The position numbers were made by a program, and so were the translations under genes. 64,000 bases of DNA from Brachybacterium timonense (GTDB taxonomy: Bacteria; Actinomycetota; Actinomycetes; Actinomycetales; Dermabacteraceae): contig NZ_LT984895.1 in assembly GCF_900258505.1 (NCBI RefSeq), positions 1,284,616 to 1,348,615 of the forward strand. The letters are read 5' to 3'. Under the pieces are notes generated by a model, which was not told where the DNA came from, searched no databases, and was given only the letters and a program-made list of their open reading frames with translations. Below, piece by piece: positions 1 to 8,781 of this stretch (its first letter is position 1; each line of letters begins with the position of its first letter).

Positions 1-70
1 ATGAAAACCGCGACCCACGCGATCTACCCCGGGTGTGTCGGTGGAAGGGTCAAATGTGTAAAAGAGACCG
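1..70 (+). other. Degraded Illumina P5/Nextera-type library adapter at contig end
   Basis: Aligned without gaps, bases 1-29 match the 29-nt Illumina P5 oligo at about 20 positions. Bases 30-37 fall where the 8-nt index sits. Bases 38-51 match the Nextera read-1 primer at 10 of 14, and bases 52-70 match the 19-bp Tn5 mosaic end at 16 of 19. The block lengths (29+8+14+19) sum exactly to 70, and gene-like sequence begins at 71. I recalled the adapter sequences from memory. The region should be treated as an assembly artefact, not genomic DNA. Confidence 0.85.
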
Positions 71-316
71 CACCGCCCCCGCGAAGTCGCCGAACACGAT
101 GAGGTCCCCGAACGCGGCGCCGGGGGCGAGCACCGGCGCGGTCGACAGGCGCACCAGCTGCTCGACCTCGCCCGAGTCGAGGTCCACGGCGCTGAGCAGC
201 CCCGAGTGGCTCGCGACGTACACGATCCCGTCCACGAGCACGAAGCCCTCGTCCAGCACCCGCTCCGCCGTCTCGTGCCGGGCGATCTCGGTGCCGTCGG
301 CGGGATCGATCTGCAT
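71..316 (-). CDS. PQQ-like beta-propeller protein, partial (3' end lost at contig edge)
   Basis: About 82 residues can be read. They show the repeating blade pattern of PQQ-like/BamB-type propellers: a DPADGTE turn, then a strand ending VYVASHSGLLSAVDLDSGE, then another blade with GDLIVFGDF. The start ATG at 316 has a GAGGA Shine-Dalgarno (SD) 8 nt upstream. There is no signal peptide, so the gene may also lack its original 5' end. Reading beyond base 71 runs into the adapter. It lies 68 bp downstream of the Toprim-like gene on the same strand. The function of the full protein cannot be told. Confidence 0.6.
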
Positions 317-384
317 TGTTCATCCTCATGCAGCGCCGGGTGATCGAGGGGCTCGCGCACTCGGGGCTGAAGGGGTGAGGAGCG

Positions 385-966
385 TCAGCTGGCTGCTCGG
401 AGGAATATCGTCTCGACCTCCTGCAGCTCAGGGCAGAGCTGCCTGACCCGGCTGTAGGCGGCTCCGGCGAGGCGACCGATGTGCTCACGGCCCCGCCCCG
501 GGCCGCGGTGGACACCCATGGCTTCGGCGACCGGATCGAAGTACGCCTCCTTGGGGTCGCGGTGAGCGCGGACCGTCGCCCAGGAGTCCGAGAGCAGGGA
601 ACGGTCGCAGCCGGCGAGCCCCCACACCTCAAGCTCCTGATGGGCGGTGCGGCCGTCGACGTGCTGCGCGCTGCGGATCCTCTCCGAGGCGTTCTGCACC
701 GTCGAGCTCAGACGGACGTCGTTGCTCTCGCTGCCATCACGATCGATGCAGTACAGGAAGAGGTCGGCGGTGCCATAGCGACGCGCCACCTGCTCGAAGA
801 AGGGCATCGTGAGGACGGTGTCGATGCCTCGCGGGTGAGGTCTGGAGACCATGCGCAGCGTGGCATTCGGCTTGCCGACGTGCGCCAGCGCTGCTTTCAG
901 CACGGGAGCAAGGATGTAGGAGTCCAGACGGTTGTCCTCAGGGATCACGACGACGTTGAAACTCAC
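385..966 (-). CDS. DUF4276/Toprim-like protein partnered with an AAA ATPase
   Basis: The protein is 193 residues. It has an acidic residue near the N-terminus (VIPED, about residue 9) and a later DRDG motif (about residues 75-78), the E...DxD layout of Toprim-type nucleases such as those paired with OLD/AAA_21 ATPases (DUF4276, RloB, AriB-like). Its ATG overlaps the stop of the upstream ATPase by 4 bp (ATGA), so the two are translationally coupled. Known pairs of this design act in phage defence or abortive infection. The defence role here is inferred from architecture alone, and the exact family is not certain. Confidence 0.6.
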   Translation of the reverse strand: MSFNVVVIPEDNRLDSYILAPVLKAALAHVGKPNATLRMVSRPHPRGIDTVLTMPFFEQVARRYGTADLFLYCIDRDGSESNDVRLSSTVQNASERIRSAQHVDGRTAHQELEVWGLAGCDRSLLSDSWATVRAHRDPKEAYFDPVAEAMGVHRGPGRGREHIGRLAGAAYSRVRQLCPELQEVETIFLRAAS

Positions 967-2237
967 TGCGCCTCCTCGGGACTGGCATCACCCGTCAGGG
1001 CGGCGATGTCCTCGAACCAGCCGTCGCTCATCAGATCGGAGAGATCATCCTGATCGATGACCTCGGTGATGCTCTTCTCGCTCTTGACGTCCCATGCGCT
1101 GCTGTTCCCGTCCTGGGACCGCGCGATGAGCACGGGGCGGGCGTTCTCCGCGTGGTACCCGTGCTCGAGAAGCTGCGGGGAGTGGGAGGTGGCGATCACC
1201 TGGGCCGCGCTCTCGCGAACGCTGGTCTCGATGAGGTCGAGCAGAAGATCCACCCGATGAGGGTGGATGCCGTTCTCCAGCTCCTCGAAGAAGAGCACCC
1301 GGGGCGAGGATTCGTGGAGCATGGCCGCGACCATCGCGAGGAAGCGGACGGTGCCATCGGATGCGGAAGTCAACGGCGTCTCGTTCCCGTTGCCCTCGAG
1401 GAGCACGGCGAGCGTGTTGCCGTTCAGGTCGTCCTCGAAGCGGAGGTCCACTGCATCCATCGGGGTGAGGGCGCGGATCCAGGAGGTGAGGACTTCTCGC
1501 GCCGTCTCGGTCTCGGAGAGGGCGGCGAGCACGGAGGACAGGTTGTCGCCGCGGTCGCCGAGCGTGGTGATGCCGCGCTGGCTGCTGCGGCGCGCTGCAT
1601 CCGGATCGAGATCGAGGAATCGCATCGCTCCGAGGAACTGTTGGGCGCGTCGTGCGGCGTCCCGGTTGCTCTGAGACGTGGCACCCGGCTCCAGCACCTG
1701 AGTGAGCAGCGGGCGATCGGTGAGAAATATCTGCTCGGGAGGCCGGCCGCCGCGCGAACGCACTCGGGCCTTGAGGGTGCGTCGTGCGGCTCCGGCACCT
1801 AGACCGATCCCCTCAGGATGGGTCTCGAAGACATACTTCGACTTCTCCCACAGAGCCTCGCCGACGATGGCGGGCGCGTTGCCGGTGGCCTCGATCGAGA
1901 TCCGGTACCTCATCGGGATGCTCTTGGCGGGGTCGGAGCTGCTGGGGACGGTGAACTCAGCGTCGATCTCGAACGTGCCGTCGTCGGCGCCATAGCGGAC
2001 TGCCTGGCCGGCGCCGCCGCGTACCCCGGTCCACACCCGCACGCCGCCCTCGGCCCATTTCTCCCCGAGGATCTCGGCGACCGAATAGCCGCGCCCTACG
2101 CCATGAAGGATCCGCAGGGCATCGCGGACGTTCGACTTTCCGCTCGCGTTGGACCCGATCAGGAGCGTGAACGGGTCCAAAGCGAAGGAAGTGTCCCCGA
2201 AGCTCTTGAAGTTCTGGAGCCGGAGCTTGGTGAACAT
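963..2237 (-). CDS. AAA_21 family SMC/OLD-like ATPase
   Basis: The protein is 424 residues. An N-terminal strand and QNFKSF motif precede Walker A GSNASGKSN at about residues 28-36. A signature-like ASDGTVRFL motif, Walker B VLFFEELENGIHP and H-loop ATSHSPQLL lie in the C-terminal third. This is the AAA_21 form of the SMC/RecF fold. I chose ATG at 2237 over an in-frame ATG at 2282 because family members begin with F-x-KLxxxNF at this point and a GAGG SD precedes it. The gene is coupled to the Toprim-like gene by a 4-bp overlap. It is likely the sensor or motor half of a two-gene defence module. Confidence 0.78.
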   Translation of the reverse strand: MFTKLRLQNFKSFGDTSFALDPFTLLIGSNASGKSNVRDALRILHGVGRGYSVAEILGEKWAEGGVRVWTGVRGGAGQAVRYGADDGTFEIDAEFTVPSSSDPAKSIPMRYRISIEATGNAPAIVGEALWEKSKYVFETHPEGIGLGAGAARRTLKARVRSRGGRPPEQIFLTDRPLLTQVLEPGATSQSNRDAARRAQQFLGAMRFLDLDPDAARRSSQRGITTLGDRGDNLSSVLAALSETETAREVLTSWIRALTPMDAVDLRFEDDLNGNTLAVLLEGNGNETPLTSASDGTVRFLAMVAAMLHESSPRVLFFEELENGIHPHRVDLLLDLIETSVRESAAQVIATSHSPQLLEHGYHAENARPVLIARSQDGNSSAWDVKSEKSITEVIDQDDLSDLMSDGWFEDIAALTGDASPEEAQ

Positions 2238-2320
2238 TGGGAATACCTCGCGGATCTGCGCCTTTGATGTCTGAGCTCGCATGCTGCTCTCACCGCGAGT
2301 CTAGGGGACCTGCCTCGACC

Positions 2321-3805
2321 TCACTCGTCCGAGAGGTGGAACCCGTTAGTCATGCGGTCGCTCGCAGTGAACAGCACCTGCCCCAGCAGCGCCGCGGTCG
2401 CCTCCCGGATCTTCTCGGCGATCTCGGTGTTCGCCGCCTCGAGCAGGGCAGGGACCTCTGCGGCCGAACCGGCCCCGGCGGCCTGCCTGTCGGCCTCGTG
2501 CACGGCGGCGCGGTCGAGCGCCTGGGTGCGCTGCTGGTAGCGCTCGATCAGCGGGATCACATGATGGTAGTGCGGGTCGGCGAGGGCGGCGAGCATCCGG
2601 CAGCTCCAGTAGAAGCTGTCAGTGCTGACCGTCCTGTCGGTGGTGGTGAGGTATTCGGGCGCCGCGTCGACGTTCGTGAACATCGGCACCAGCGTGGTGA
2701 AGGGGAGCGAGGCGAAGCCGATCCACTGCAGGCCCCGATGCGACTCGGGCAGGTCGGGGCGGATCTGCAGGATCGCGAGCGCGTTATGGCGGTTGATGCC
2801 GATGGGGCGGAAGGCGCGCCGCTCCGCAACTGTGCCGCGCGGCGAGTAGGGGTCGTAGACGGTGCCCTGGTAGTGGGAGCTGAGCACGTCCTTCACGTCC
2901 TCGACCGTGAGGAGGCGTTCGGGGCGCCGGCTCCACGGGAGATCGTCGGAGTCCGGGCTCGCGCCGGGACGGCCCGCATCCCAGTCCTCGGCGTGCGGGC
3001 TGAGGGTACGCTGCATGTACCAGGCGCGGGGCGTGTTGTAGACGTGGTCGTGCTCGGTGTGGGACCCGAACGCCTCACGCGGGGTGAACACGTCCGCGCC
3101 CTGCCCGTCCTCGCGCAGGGTGAGGTCGAGGTGATGCTCGGCGAGGAAGGCGCGCAGGTCAGGGCTCGCCAGATGGTCTCGGCCGGGCCCTTCGGCGTCG
3201 GCGAGGTCGAAGGAGTCGAGGCCCAGCTGGTTCGGGACGGTCGCGTAGTGGTCCTCGGGTACGCGCCGTGCGATCCAGTGATGCCCGCCGACGGTCTCGA
3301 GCCACCAGATGTCCTCGGCGTCGCCGAACGCGATCCCGTTCATCTCGTAGGTGCCGTGCTCCTCCAGCAGCGCGCCGAGCCGCTGGACGCCCTCGCGGGC
3401 TGAGCGGATGTAGGGCAGAACGAGGGTCAGGAAGTCCTCCTCGCCGAAGCCGCCGGGCGTCTCGCCGTCCCGCACCACCAGCGGGTCCGCGCCGAGCACG
3501 CGCGGGTTCGAGGTGAGGGTCTCGGTCGCGCTCATCGCGACGTTCGCGGCGTTGATCCCGGCGCAGCCCCAGAACCCCTCGTCGGGCAGGGCGTTGGGGA
3601 CGGCGGTGTATCGCAGCGGCTCCTCGGGCAGCTCGATCGTGCGCCCGCCAAGCACGGACGTGTAGGTGCGGGGCTGGTCCTCGGGCCGCACCACCACGAC
3701 CCGCTTCGGATCGAAGCTCCCGGCTGAGGAGTCCTCGGTGCGGGCGATGAGCGGGGAGCCGTCGGCGCTCGCACGGCGGCCGACGAGCAGGGTGGTGCAG
3801 GGCAT
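2321..3805 (-). CDS. C69 family dipeptidase (PepD-like)
   Basis: The protein is 494 residues, the usual length for peptidase family C69/U34 dipeptidases. The sequence opens MPCTTLLVG, which places the nucleophilic Cys at residue 3, where processing exposes it as the N-terminal residue of this Ntn-hydrolase. A GIAFGDAEDIWWLETVGGHHW block and a downstream NRHNALAILQ segment are typical of the family. An AGGAG SD lies upstream of ATG 3805. These enzymes cleave dipeptides with broad specificity. No signal peptide is visible, so it is probably cytoplasmic. It is a single gene that does not overlap its neighbours. Confidence 0.88.
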   Translation of the reverse strand: MPCTTLLVGRRASADGSPLIARTEDSSAGSFDPKRVVVVRPEDQPRTYTSVLGGRTIELPEEPLRYTAVPNALPDEGFWGCAGINAANVAMSATETLTSNPRVLGADPLVVRDGETPGGFGEEDFLTLVLPYIRSAREGVQRLGALLEEHGTYEMNGIAFGDAEDIWWLETVGGHHWIARRVPEDHYATVPNQLGLDSFDLADAEGPGRDHLASPDLRAFLAEHHLDLTLREDGQGADVFTPREAFGSHTEHDHVYNTPRAWYMQRTLSPHAEDWDAGRPGASPDSDDLPWSRRPERLLTVEDVKDVLSSHYQGTVYDPYSPRGTVAERRAFRPIGINRHNALAILQIRPDLPESHRGLQWIGFASLPFTTLVPMFTNVDAAPEYLTTTDRTVSTDSFYWSCRMLAALADPHYHHVIPLIERYQQRTQALDRAAVHEADRQAAGAGSAAEVPALLEAANTEIAEKIREATAALLGQVLFTASDRMTNGFHLSDE

Positions 3806-3934
3806 GGGCGGGTGACTCCTGGGGTGCGGGGACGGTGTGCGTTATCCACCGTAGACCTGCTCCCGGCATAGGGTGGCCCGCGCCATGGTGCCGCGTCCGG
3901 CGGCGCCGATCCGTCGTGGGGGAGCGGAGCAGCG

Positions 3935-4075
3935 ATGGGACGGCGAAGCAAGGGACGAGCACGATTCTCCCGGAGCGAACGGACGTCCCTGTTCCTGGAG
4001 CTGTTCGACCTCATCGCGGGCGTGGCGCAGCTCCTGTGGCGCCTGCCGTTACTGATCCTGCGCCTGTTCAGCTGA
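3935..4075 (+). CDS. Small basic/amphipathic membrane-associated protein (46 aa)
   Basis: This open frame encodes 46 residues: a strongly basic N-terminus (MGRRSKGRARFSRSER) followed by a hydrophobic helix rich in Leu (LELFDLIAGVAQLLWRLPLL). It looks like a single-pass or peripheral membrane miniprotein. A GGAG-containing purine run precedes the ATG. It diverges from the C69 dipeptidase and converges on the helicase remnant. Function is unknown. The start-to-stop composition is more gene-like than the alternative frames here, but no homologue can be checked. Confidence 0.5.
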   Translation: MGRRSKGRARFSRSERTSLFLELFDLIAGVAQLLWRLPLLILRLFS

Positions 4076-4117
4076 GCGCGCAGAGTCGCGGGGTAGTGCG
4101 CACAGCGGGCCAGCCCG

Positions 4118-5088
4118 TCAGGCGCTGCCCTCCGACAGGCTCGCCGCCAGCAGCCAGTCCGCGCCGAGCAGCTGCGCGACGTCGGTGAGGCTCTCGGTGT
4201 CTCCGCCGACGGTGTCGGAGGCGGCGATCCGCTCCACCATCACCTTGGAGACCTGCTCCTCGCCCGTGTTCTCGGCGTAGGCAATGTGCCTAGGGGAGAC
4301 CTGGTGGTCGCGATGGGTGCGTCCGGTAACCTGCCGACCTGCGATGCCGGGGAAGCGAGCCCGGTGGAACACACCGACGCGCGGCACCGTGCTCGCCCGC
4401 CGCCCACCGGGAAGCATCTCGCCGGTGTGGAGGCTGATCGAGGCGACGGTGGTGAACACGCACACCTTCGCCTCCCCGGTCCGGAAGCGCAGCCGCTCGG
4501 CCTCGATGTCGAAGCGGTCCCGGCCAAAGATCGTCGCGGCTTCGATCCCTGAGTCCCGCAGGCGCTAAGTGATCGGATCGCCGCCGGCCGGTCCGCGACC
4601 ACCAGCACTCGCTCCGCGCCGCGCAGGTCGCCGACGGCGCTCGCGCCGAGTACGGCGGAGATCGTCTTGCCGACGCCCGGCTCGTTGGCCAGCAGGAACA
4701 TCCGCCCGCCCACCGCCGCGCGGGCCGCGATCGCGTCGGCTGCCTCGTACTGGTTCTGCCGAGGCTCGAAGCCCTCGGTCGGCTCGGGGACCGGCGCGAG
4801 GGAGTCGGGGTTGTGGAGATGCTCCAGGAAACGGCCGAGGGTGTGCGGGCCGGGGGAGTAGGGCTTGAGGTGGTCCGGCAGCGTGCGTCCGACGTGGACG
4901 TGCATCTTTACCGCCGGATGCCAGGAGGCGCCTTCCACCAGCGTGCCGTAGGGGACGTCGAGGCTCCACAGCCGCTCGCCGGGACCGACGAAGGGAAGCT
5001 CGCGCGGGGCGTGGCGGGAGGAGCCCCCGGAGCGGCGGCGCGAAGACCTGCGGCGGCGGGTGGTGGTGGAGCGGCGGGAGGTGGGCAC
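4118..5088 (-). pseudogene. Helicase remnant, internally deleted and frameshifted
   Basis: Two pieces of one SF2/SNF2-like helicase are visible. The 5' piece has a Walker A (LLANEPGVGKTIS) followed by VLVVADRPAAI, the end of motif Ia. At about 4565 the frame breaks and a second frame continues with LRDSGIEAATIFGRD, then VCVFTTVASISLH, VGVFHRARFPGIAGRQVTGRTHRDH and a C-terminal QLLGADWLLA, which are helicase C-domain motifs. The DEAH box and several hundred residues between them are missing. An in-frame TAG separates the pieces. The gene is dead. It sits between a lipoprotein gene and the 46-aa ORF. Confidence 0.75.
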
Positions 5089-5130
5089 TCGTCGAGGTTG
5101 TCGGGGCGGACGAGCTGGGCGGTGCGGCGC

Positions 5131-5571
5131 TCAGCGCCCCGTGCGCCGCACCGCCACGTGCACCTCAGGGTTCTCGCCTTGTCCGACCACCACGACGAAC
5201 GCCACACTGCCTTCAACGCCAGAGGCCAACCTGTCGCCCTGTTTCTGTACGCCGGGTCCGAGCCGCTCGACCGCCGTGGCCATGTCGTCCTTGTAGGCCT
5301 CGGACTGGATTCCGCTGTCGAAGTTCTCGGCGATCCAGGCCTCGACCTCCTCGCTCGGACCGGAGAAGGTGACGACCTTGCTCCACTTCTCGCCATCCTT
5401 CAGCTTTCCGTCCGTCACGGCCGTCTCCACTGTCGGTGCGCTGAATCCGGCGGCGGAGAGGATCTCGTCGGCGTCCATCGGGGTGTCCTCCTTCGACACG
5501 GGGCCGCAGGAGCTCAGGAAGGCACCTGCAGCAGTGACGGCGGTGAGGTGCAGGAAGCGGCGCCGGCTCAC
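5131..5571 (-). CDS. Putative Tat-type lipoprotein
   Basis: The protein is 146 residues starting with GTG. The N-terminus SRRRFLHLTAV, then an Ala/Gly hydrophobic stretch and LSSC, is a twin-arginine-like signal with a lipobox Cys at about residue 22. The mature part is small, acidic and of unknown fold, ending in a VAFVVVVGQGENPEVHVAV strand pair. Its start overlaps the stop of the upstream WXG100-like gene by 4 bp (GTGA), so the two form an operon. A cell-surface partner of that protein is plausible but is inference. Confidence 0.65.
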   Translation of the reverse strand: MSRRRFLHLTAVTAAGAFLSSCGPVSKEDTPMDADEILSAAGFSAPTVETAVTDGKLKDGEKWSKVVTFSGPSEEVEAWIAENFDSGIQSEAYKDDMATAVERLGPGVQKQGDRLASGVEGSVAFVVVVGQGENPEVHVAVRRTGR

Positions 5572-6224
5572 AGGACGCTTCCCTCGGTGTGCTGGGAGGA
5601 GGACTCGCCGAGGAGGTTGTACTCGCGTGCAATGCCGGCACGGTGCATCGCCGCAAGGCTCTCATCGGTGACCCGGATCGGGCCGGTCTGGGTCGACTTG
5701 CCGCCGTCCCAGTTGTATCGATCGCGGAAGTTGACCTGCGTGTCGACCTCGTAGCGCGCCTTCTGCGCGAACGCCGGCTGATCGGCGATCAGGTCGTCCA
5801 CGTCGGCGTCGTAGTCCTCGGCGGTGTTGTCGAGGAAGTGGTCCAGATGCTCGACGGGACCGGGCGTCCCGTACTGGGCATTCGGGCTCTCTTCGTCCGG
5901 GTCGTAGGACTCATCGCCGTCGTTGCGCGGGGTGTTCTCACGTCCCTCTCCCCGCCGACCGCTGCGCTCATCCCCGCGGTTGTCCCAGCAGCCGAGGGCG
6001 TTCGACGACATCAGGCCGTCTGTGTGGAGCGCGTCCACCGACGGGCGCACCGTCGCGGAGTAGTGGGTGCGGAAGGAGTCCGCGTCGGGTCCTGACCAGT
6101 GCGAGCGGTTCAGGACGATGCCGTCCAGCGCGATGAACAGTTCTTCGTGACTGAGCGCGTGCGCCGAGAACAAGGTCCCCGTCTCTCGCAGCTGGTCCGT
6201 CGGGGCGCCCCAGAAAGGTGCCAT
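5568..6224 (-). CDS. WXG100-like (ESX-type) protein with variable C-terminal region
   Basis: The protein is 218 residues. The first 90 read as a helical hairpin with FWGAPTDQL near the start and a central HWSGPDADSFR, the W-x-G plus aromatic pattern of WXG100/ESX-type proteins in Actinobacteria. A charged, Asp-rich linker follows, then an acidic C-terminal segment. ATG 6224 was preferred over a longer frame from 6311 because GGAGG lies 9 nt upstream. It is coupled to the lipoprotein gene downstream. Export by a type VII system is inferred, since no ESX core genes are in the window. A similar N-terminus occurs in the 32509-33744 protein. Confidence 0.6.
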   Translation of the reverse strand: MAPFWGAPTDQLRETGTLFSAHALSHEELFIALDGIVLNRSHWSGPDADSFRTHYSATVRPSVDALHTDGLMSSNALGCWDNRGDERSGRRGEGRENTPRNDGDESYDPDEESPNAQYGTPGPVEHLDHFLDNTAEDYDADVDDLIADQPAFAQKARYEVDTQVNFRDRYNWDGGKSTQTGPIRVTDESLAAMHRAGIAREYNLLGESSSQHTEGSVL

Positions 6225-6404
6225 GGTTCGCCGCCTCCGGCCTATGGCTGTCGAATACAGGTCCACGATAGGAGGACAAGGCGGGGCTGCGCGAGGGGGA
6301 GGTCTCCCCATCCCGGCATCTCATGCCGGCATCGAAGGTGCCGTGGTCAAGTCCCTTGAAGCGTCCTGGGTTTCGTTCCGAGTCTCAGCAAGGAGAATCG
6401 GAGT

Positions 6405-6716
6405 ATGCCCAAGAAGTTCAGTCCAGAGCTGCGTGACCGCGCCGTGCGGATGGTCTACGACCGTCAAGCCCGCGAGGGCGGTCCCCGTGCAGCATCGATC
6501 CGTGCGGTCGCCCCGCAGCTCGGTGTCGGCGAGGAGACGCTACGGATCTGGTGCAACCGCTACGGCCCCACCGAACCAGCCGGCCCAGCAGAGCCGCTCG
6601 AGGAGGAGAACCGTCGGCTCAAGCGTGAGCTTGCCGAAGCCCGGCGCGCTAACGAGATCCTGAAAGCCGCCTCGGCGTTTTTCGCAGCGGAACTCGACCG
6701 CCCCACAACGAAATGA
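6405..6716 (+). CDS. IS3 family transposase OrfA
   Basis: The protein is 103 residues. An N-terminal helix-turn-helix (PELRDRAVRMV through GVGEETLRIW) is followed by a leucine-zipper-like helix (EEENRRLKRELAEARRANEILK), the OrfA layout of IS3 elements. The stop overlaps the orfB ATG (ATGA), so OrfB may also be made as an OrfAB fusion by -1 frameshifting, as known for the family. An identical copy lies at 19039-19350 on the other strand. Confidence 0.9.
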   Translation: MPKKFSPELRDRAVRMVYDRQAREGGPRAASIRAVAPQLGVGEETLRIWCNRYGPTEPAGPAEPLEEENRRLKRELAEARRANEILKAASAFFAAELDRPTTK

Positions 6717-7330
6717 TCGCTTTCATCGACATGCATCGCGGTCAGTTCGGGGCCTGGGCCATCTGCCGCACCCTGCGTGCGACAGAGTGTGGGTTCATCA
6801 CCTCCCGCGGATACCGTGCTTCCAAGAACAGGAAGGCTTCCGCACGCAGCGTTCGGGACGAGATCCTCATAGAGGAGGTGCAGCGGATTCACCAGGAGAA
6901 CTACAGCGTCTACGGGGTGCGGAAGATGTGGCACGCCATGCGGCACGCGGGATGGGACGTGGGCCGAGACCAGGTGGCGAGGCTGATGAAGATTGCAGGC
7001 CTTCAGGGCGTTCGCCGAGGTCGCAAGCCCGTTACCACGCGTCCCACGGCCGGAGAGGATCAGCGTCCCGACCTTGTGGAACGGAGGTTCGTTGCGGACC
7101 GACCGCAGCAGCTCTGGGTTGCCGATATTACCTATGTCCGGATACTCACCGGATTCTGCTACGTCGCGTTCATCACCGATGTCTTCAGTCGCAGAATCGT
7201 CGGTTGGGCGGTTGCGGCCACCCTCCACACGGAGCAGCTGCCATTGCTCGCACTGGAACACGCGCTCCTCGCCACCGGGGCGAGCAGGAATGGAAGCGGA
7301 CTGATCCATCACTCCGACCGGGGCAGTCAA

Positions 7331-8781
7331 GGCGGATTCAATCGGTGGTTGCAACACCGGTGTTGTCGAGTGAGTGTAGCTGGTCGGCGAAGACCTCAGC
7401 GGGAGTTCTCCAGCCGAGGACTTTCCGGGGGCGGTTGTTGAGCGTGTATGCGACGGCTTCGAGCTCCAGTGCGCTCCAGCGTGTGAGATCTGTGCCTTTC
7501 GGGAAGTACTGACGCAGAACCCCGTTCGTGTTCTCGTTCGTCGGGCGCTGCCACGGCGAGTGGGGGTCGGCGAAGTACACCTGAGTGCCCGTCTCGAGCG
7601 AGAATTGCGCGTGATCGGAGAGCTCTTTGCCACGGTCCCAGGTCAGCGTCTTGCGTAATTGGGCCGGCAGGTTCGTGATTGACGAGGTCAGCGCCTGGGC
7701 CATCGCGCCGGCCCCGTAGCCAGCCAGGGCCGGACCGTTCTTCTCTCGGGGCTGCTGGCCGTAGCCAGGCAGGCGGGGCAGGTGCACCAGTATCGTCGTG
7801 CGGCTGCTGCGTTCGACGAGGGTGCCGATCGCAGATCGGTTCGTGCCGATGATCAAGTCGCCTTCCCAATGGCCTGGCACCGCCCGGTCAGCGGCTTCGG
7901 CCGGCCGCTGGGAGATGACGACGTCGGCAGTGACGTGCCCCTGGGGCTTATTCCGCGTCCTTGCTCTGGGCTTGCGCAGTGATCGACCGGTCCGCAACGC
8001 GGCGACAAGTTCACGCCTGAGCGCTCCGCGCCCTTCGATGTAGAGGGCCTGGTATATCGCTTCGTGACTGATCCGCATGCTCTCATCATCGGGGAACTCG
8101 ACCTTGACTCGCTGAGCGATCTGCTCCGGGCTCCACGCCAGAGACCACTTCCGGTCGCCCCGGCGCGGCTTGTTCCGGCCCTTCCACTCCGCCACCTTGG
8201 GTCCGTCGACACAAGTTCCGTCGGGCAAGCGCAGGCACCCGTCCAGGCGCTGTTGAACGTACTCGCGCAATCTTGGGTTGCTTACGAGCTTCGCGGTCTT
8301 CGGGCGACGGGCAAGCAGTTCGGCCTTCCACTGTGCGACCGAAGCCCGATACTCGAGCTTCCCACCCCGAGTCGCCGCATTCCGGCGGAGCTCTCGTGAG
8401 ATCGTCGAGGCATCCCGGCCGAGCCTGCGTGCGATCTCGCGGACACCAAGACCACCGGAGTGCATCAGCGCGATTTCTTCACGCTCGGCGAATGACAGGT
8501 ACCGTCCACCTGGCGGGGACAACGTGATCGTCGGCATGCCGCCACCTTGACGGAACCAGCGGGCCCCGACCGCGGGTGACACGCCGATCGCCGCCGCCGC
8601 ATCCTCGGACGAGGCCCCACTGGCGATCCGCACCCAGAACTCTCGCTCGATGCTCCGCCTGCTCGATGGGGCCCCGGGCGAGATCATCGGATTCCTTCCC
8701 GTGAGCTCCTTCAACCATCCCGCTGGACGACCCATGACCACCCTCTCTGACAGGGTGTTGCAACGACCAGTTGAATCCGCC
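7331..8781 (-). mobile_element. IS30-family element, copy 1 (1,451 bp)
   Basis: It is bounded by 28-bp imperfect inverted repeats starting GGCGGATTCAA and ending TTGCAACACC (25 of 28 match), with 3-bp CAA target duplications. One transposase gene on the minus strand fills the element. The copy at 15540-18424 is nearly identical, with a Gly-to-Val change in the transposase (GGGMPT here, GGVMPT there). Confidence 0.92.
7338..8735 (-). CDS. IS30 family transposase
   Basis: The protein is 465 residues starting at the MGRPAGW ATG inside the element (an in-frame start at 8789 would lie outside it). It has two HTH segments: one near residues 30-60, and the classic IS30 motif LSFAEREEIALMHSGGLGVREIARRLGRDASTISREL. 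The DDE core includes HWEGDLIIG (Asp), TWDRGKEL (Asp), and N-E-N-T-N-GVLRQYFPKGTD with the catalytic Glu. All motifs are intact, so this copy may be active. Confidence 0.92.
   Translation of the reverse strand: MGRPAGWLKELTGRNPMISPGAPSSRRSIEREFWVRIASGASSEDAAAAIGVSPAVGARWFRQGGGMPTITLSPPGGRYLSFAEREEIALMHSGGLGVREIARRLGRDASTISRELRRNAATRGGKLEYRASVAQWKAELLARRPKTAKLVSNPRLREYVQQRLDGCLRLPDGTCVDGPKVAEWKGRNKPRRGDRKWSLAWSPEQIAQRVKVEFPDDESMRISHEAIYQALYIEGRGALRRELVAALRTGRSLRKPRARTRNKPQGHVTADVVISQRPAEAADRAVPGHWEGDLIIGTNRSAIGTLVERSSRTTILVHLPRLPGYGQQPREKNGPALAGYGAGAMAQALTSSITNLPAQLRKTLTWDRGKELSDHAQFSLETGTQVYFADPHSPWQRPTNENTNGVLRQYFPKGTDLTRWSALELEAVAYTLNNRPRKVLGWRTPAEVFADQLHSLDNTGVATTD

Noticed and set aside
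24-632. An open frame across the contig start ending in VSFTHLTLP-like sequence.
   Set aside because: The end is translated adapter, and the frame crosses the Toprim-like gene on the same strand out of frame.
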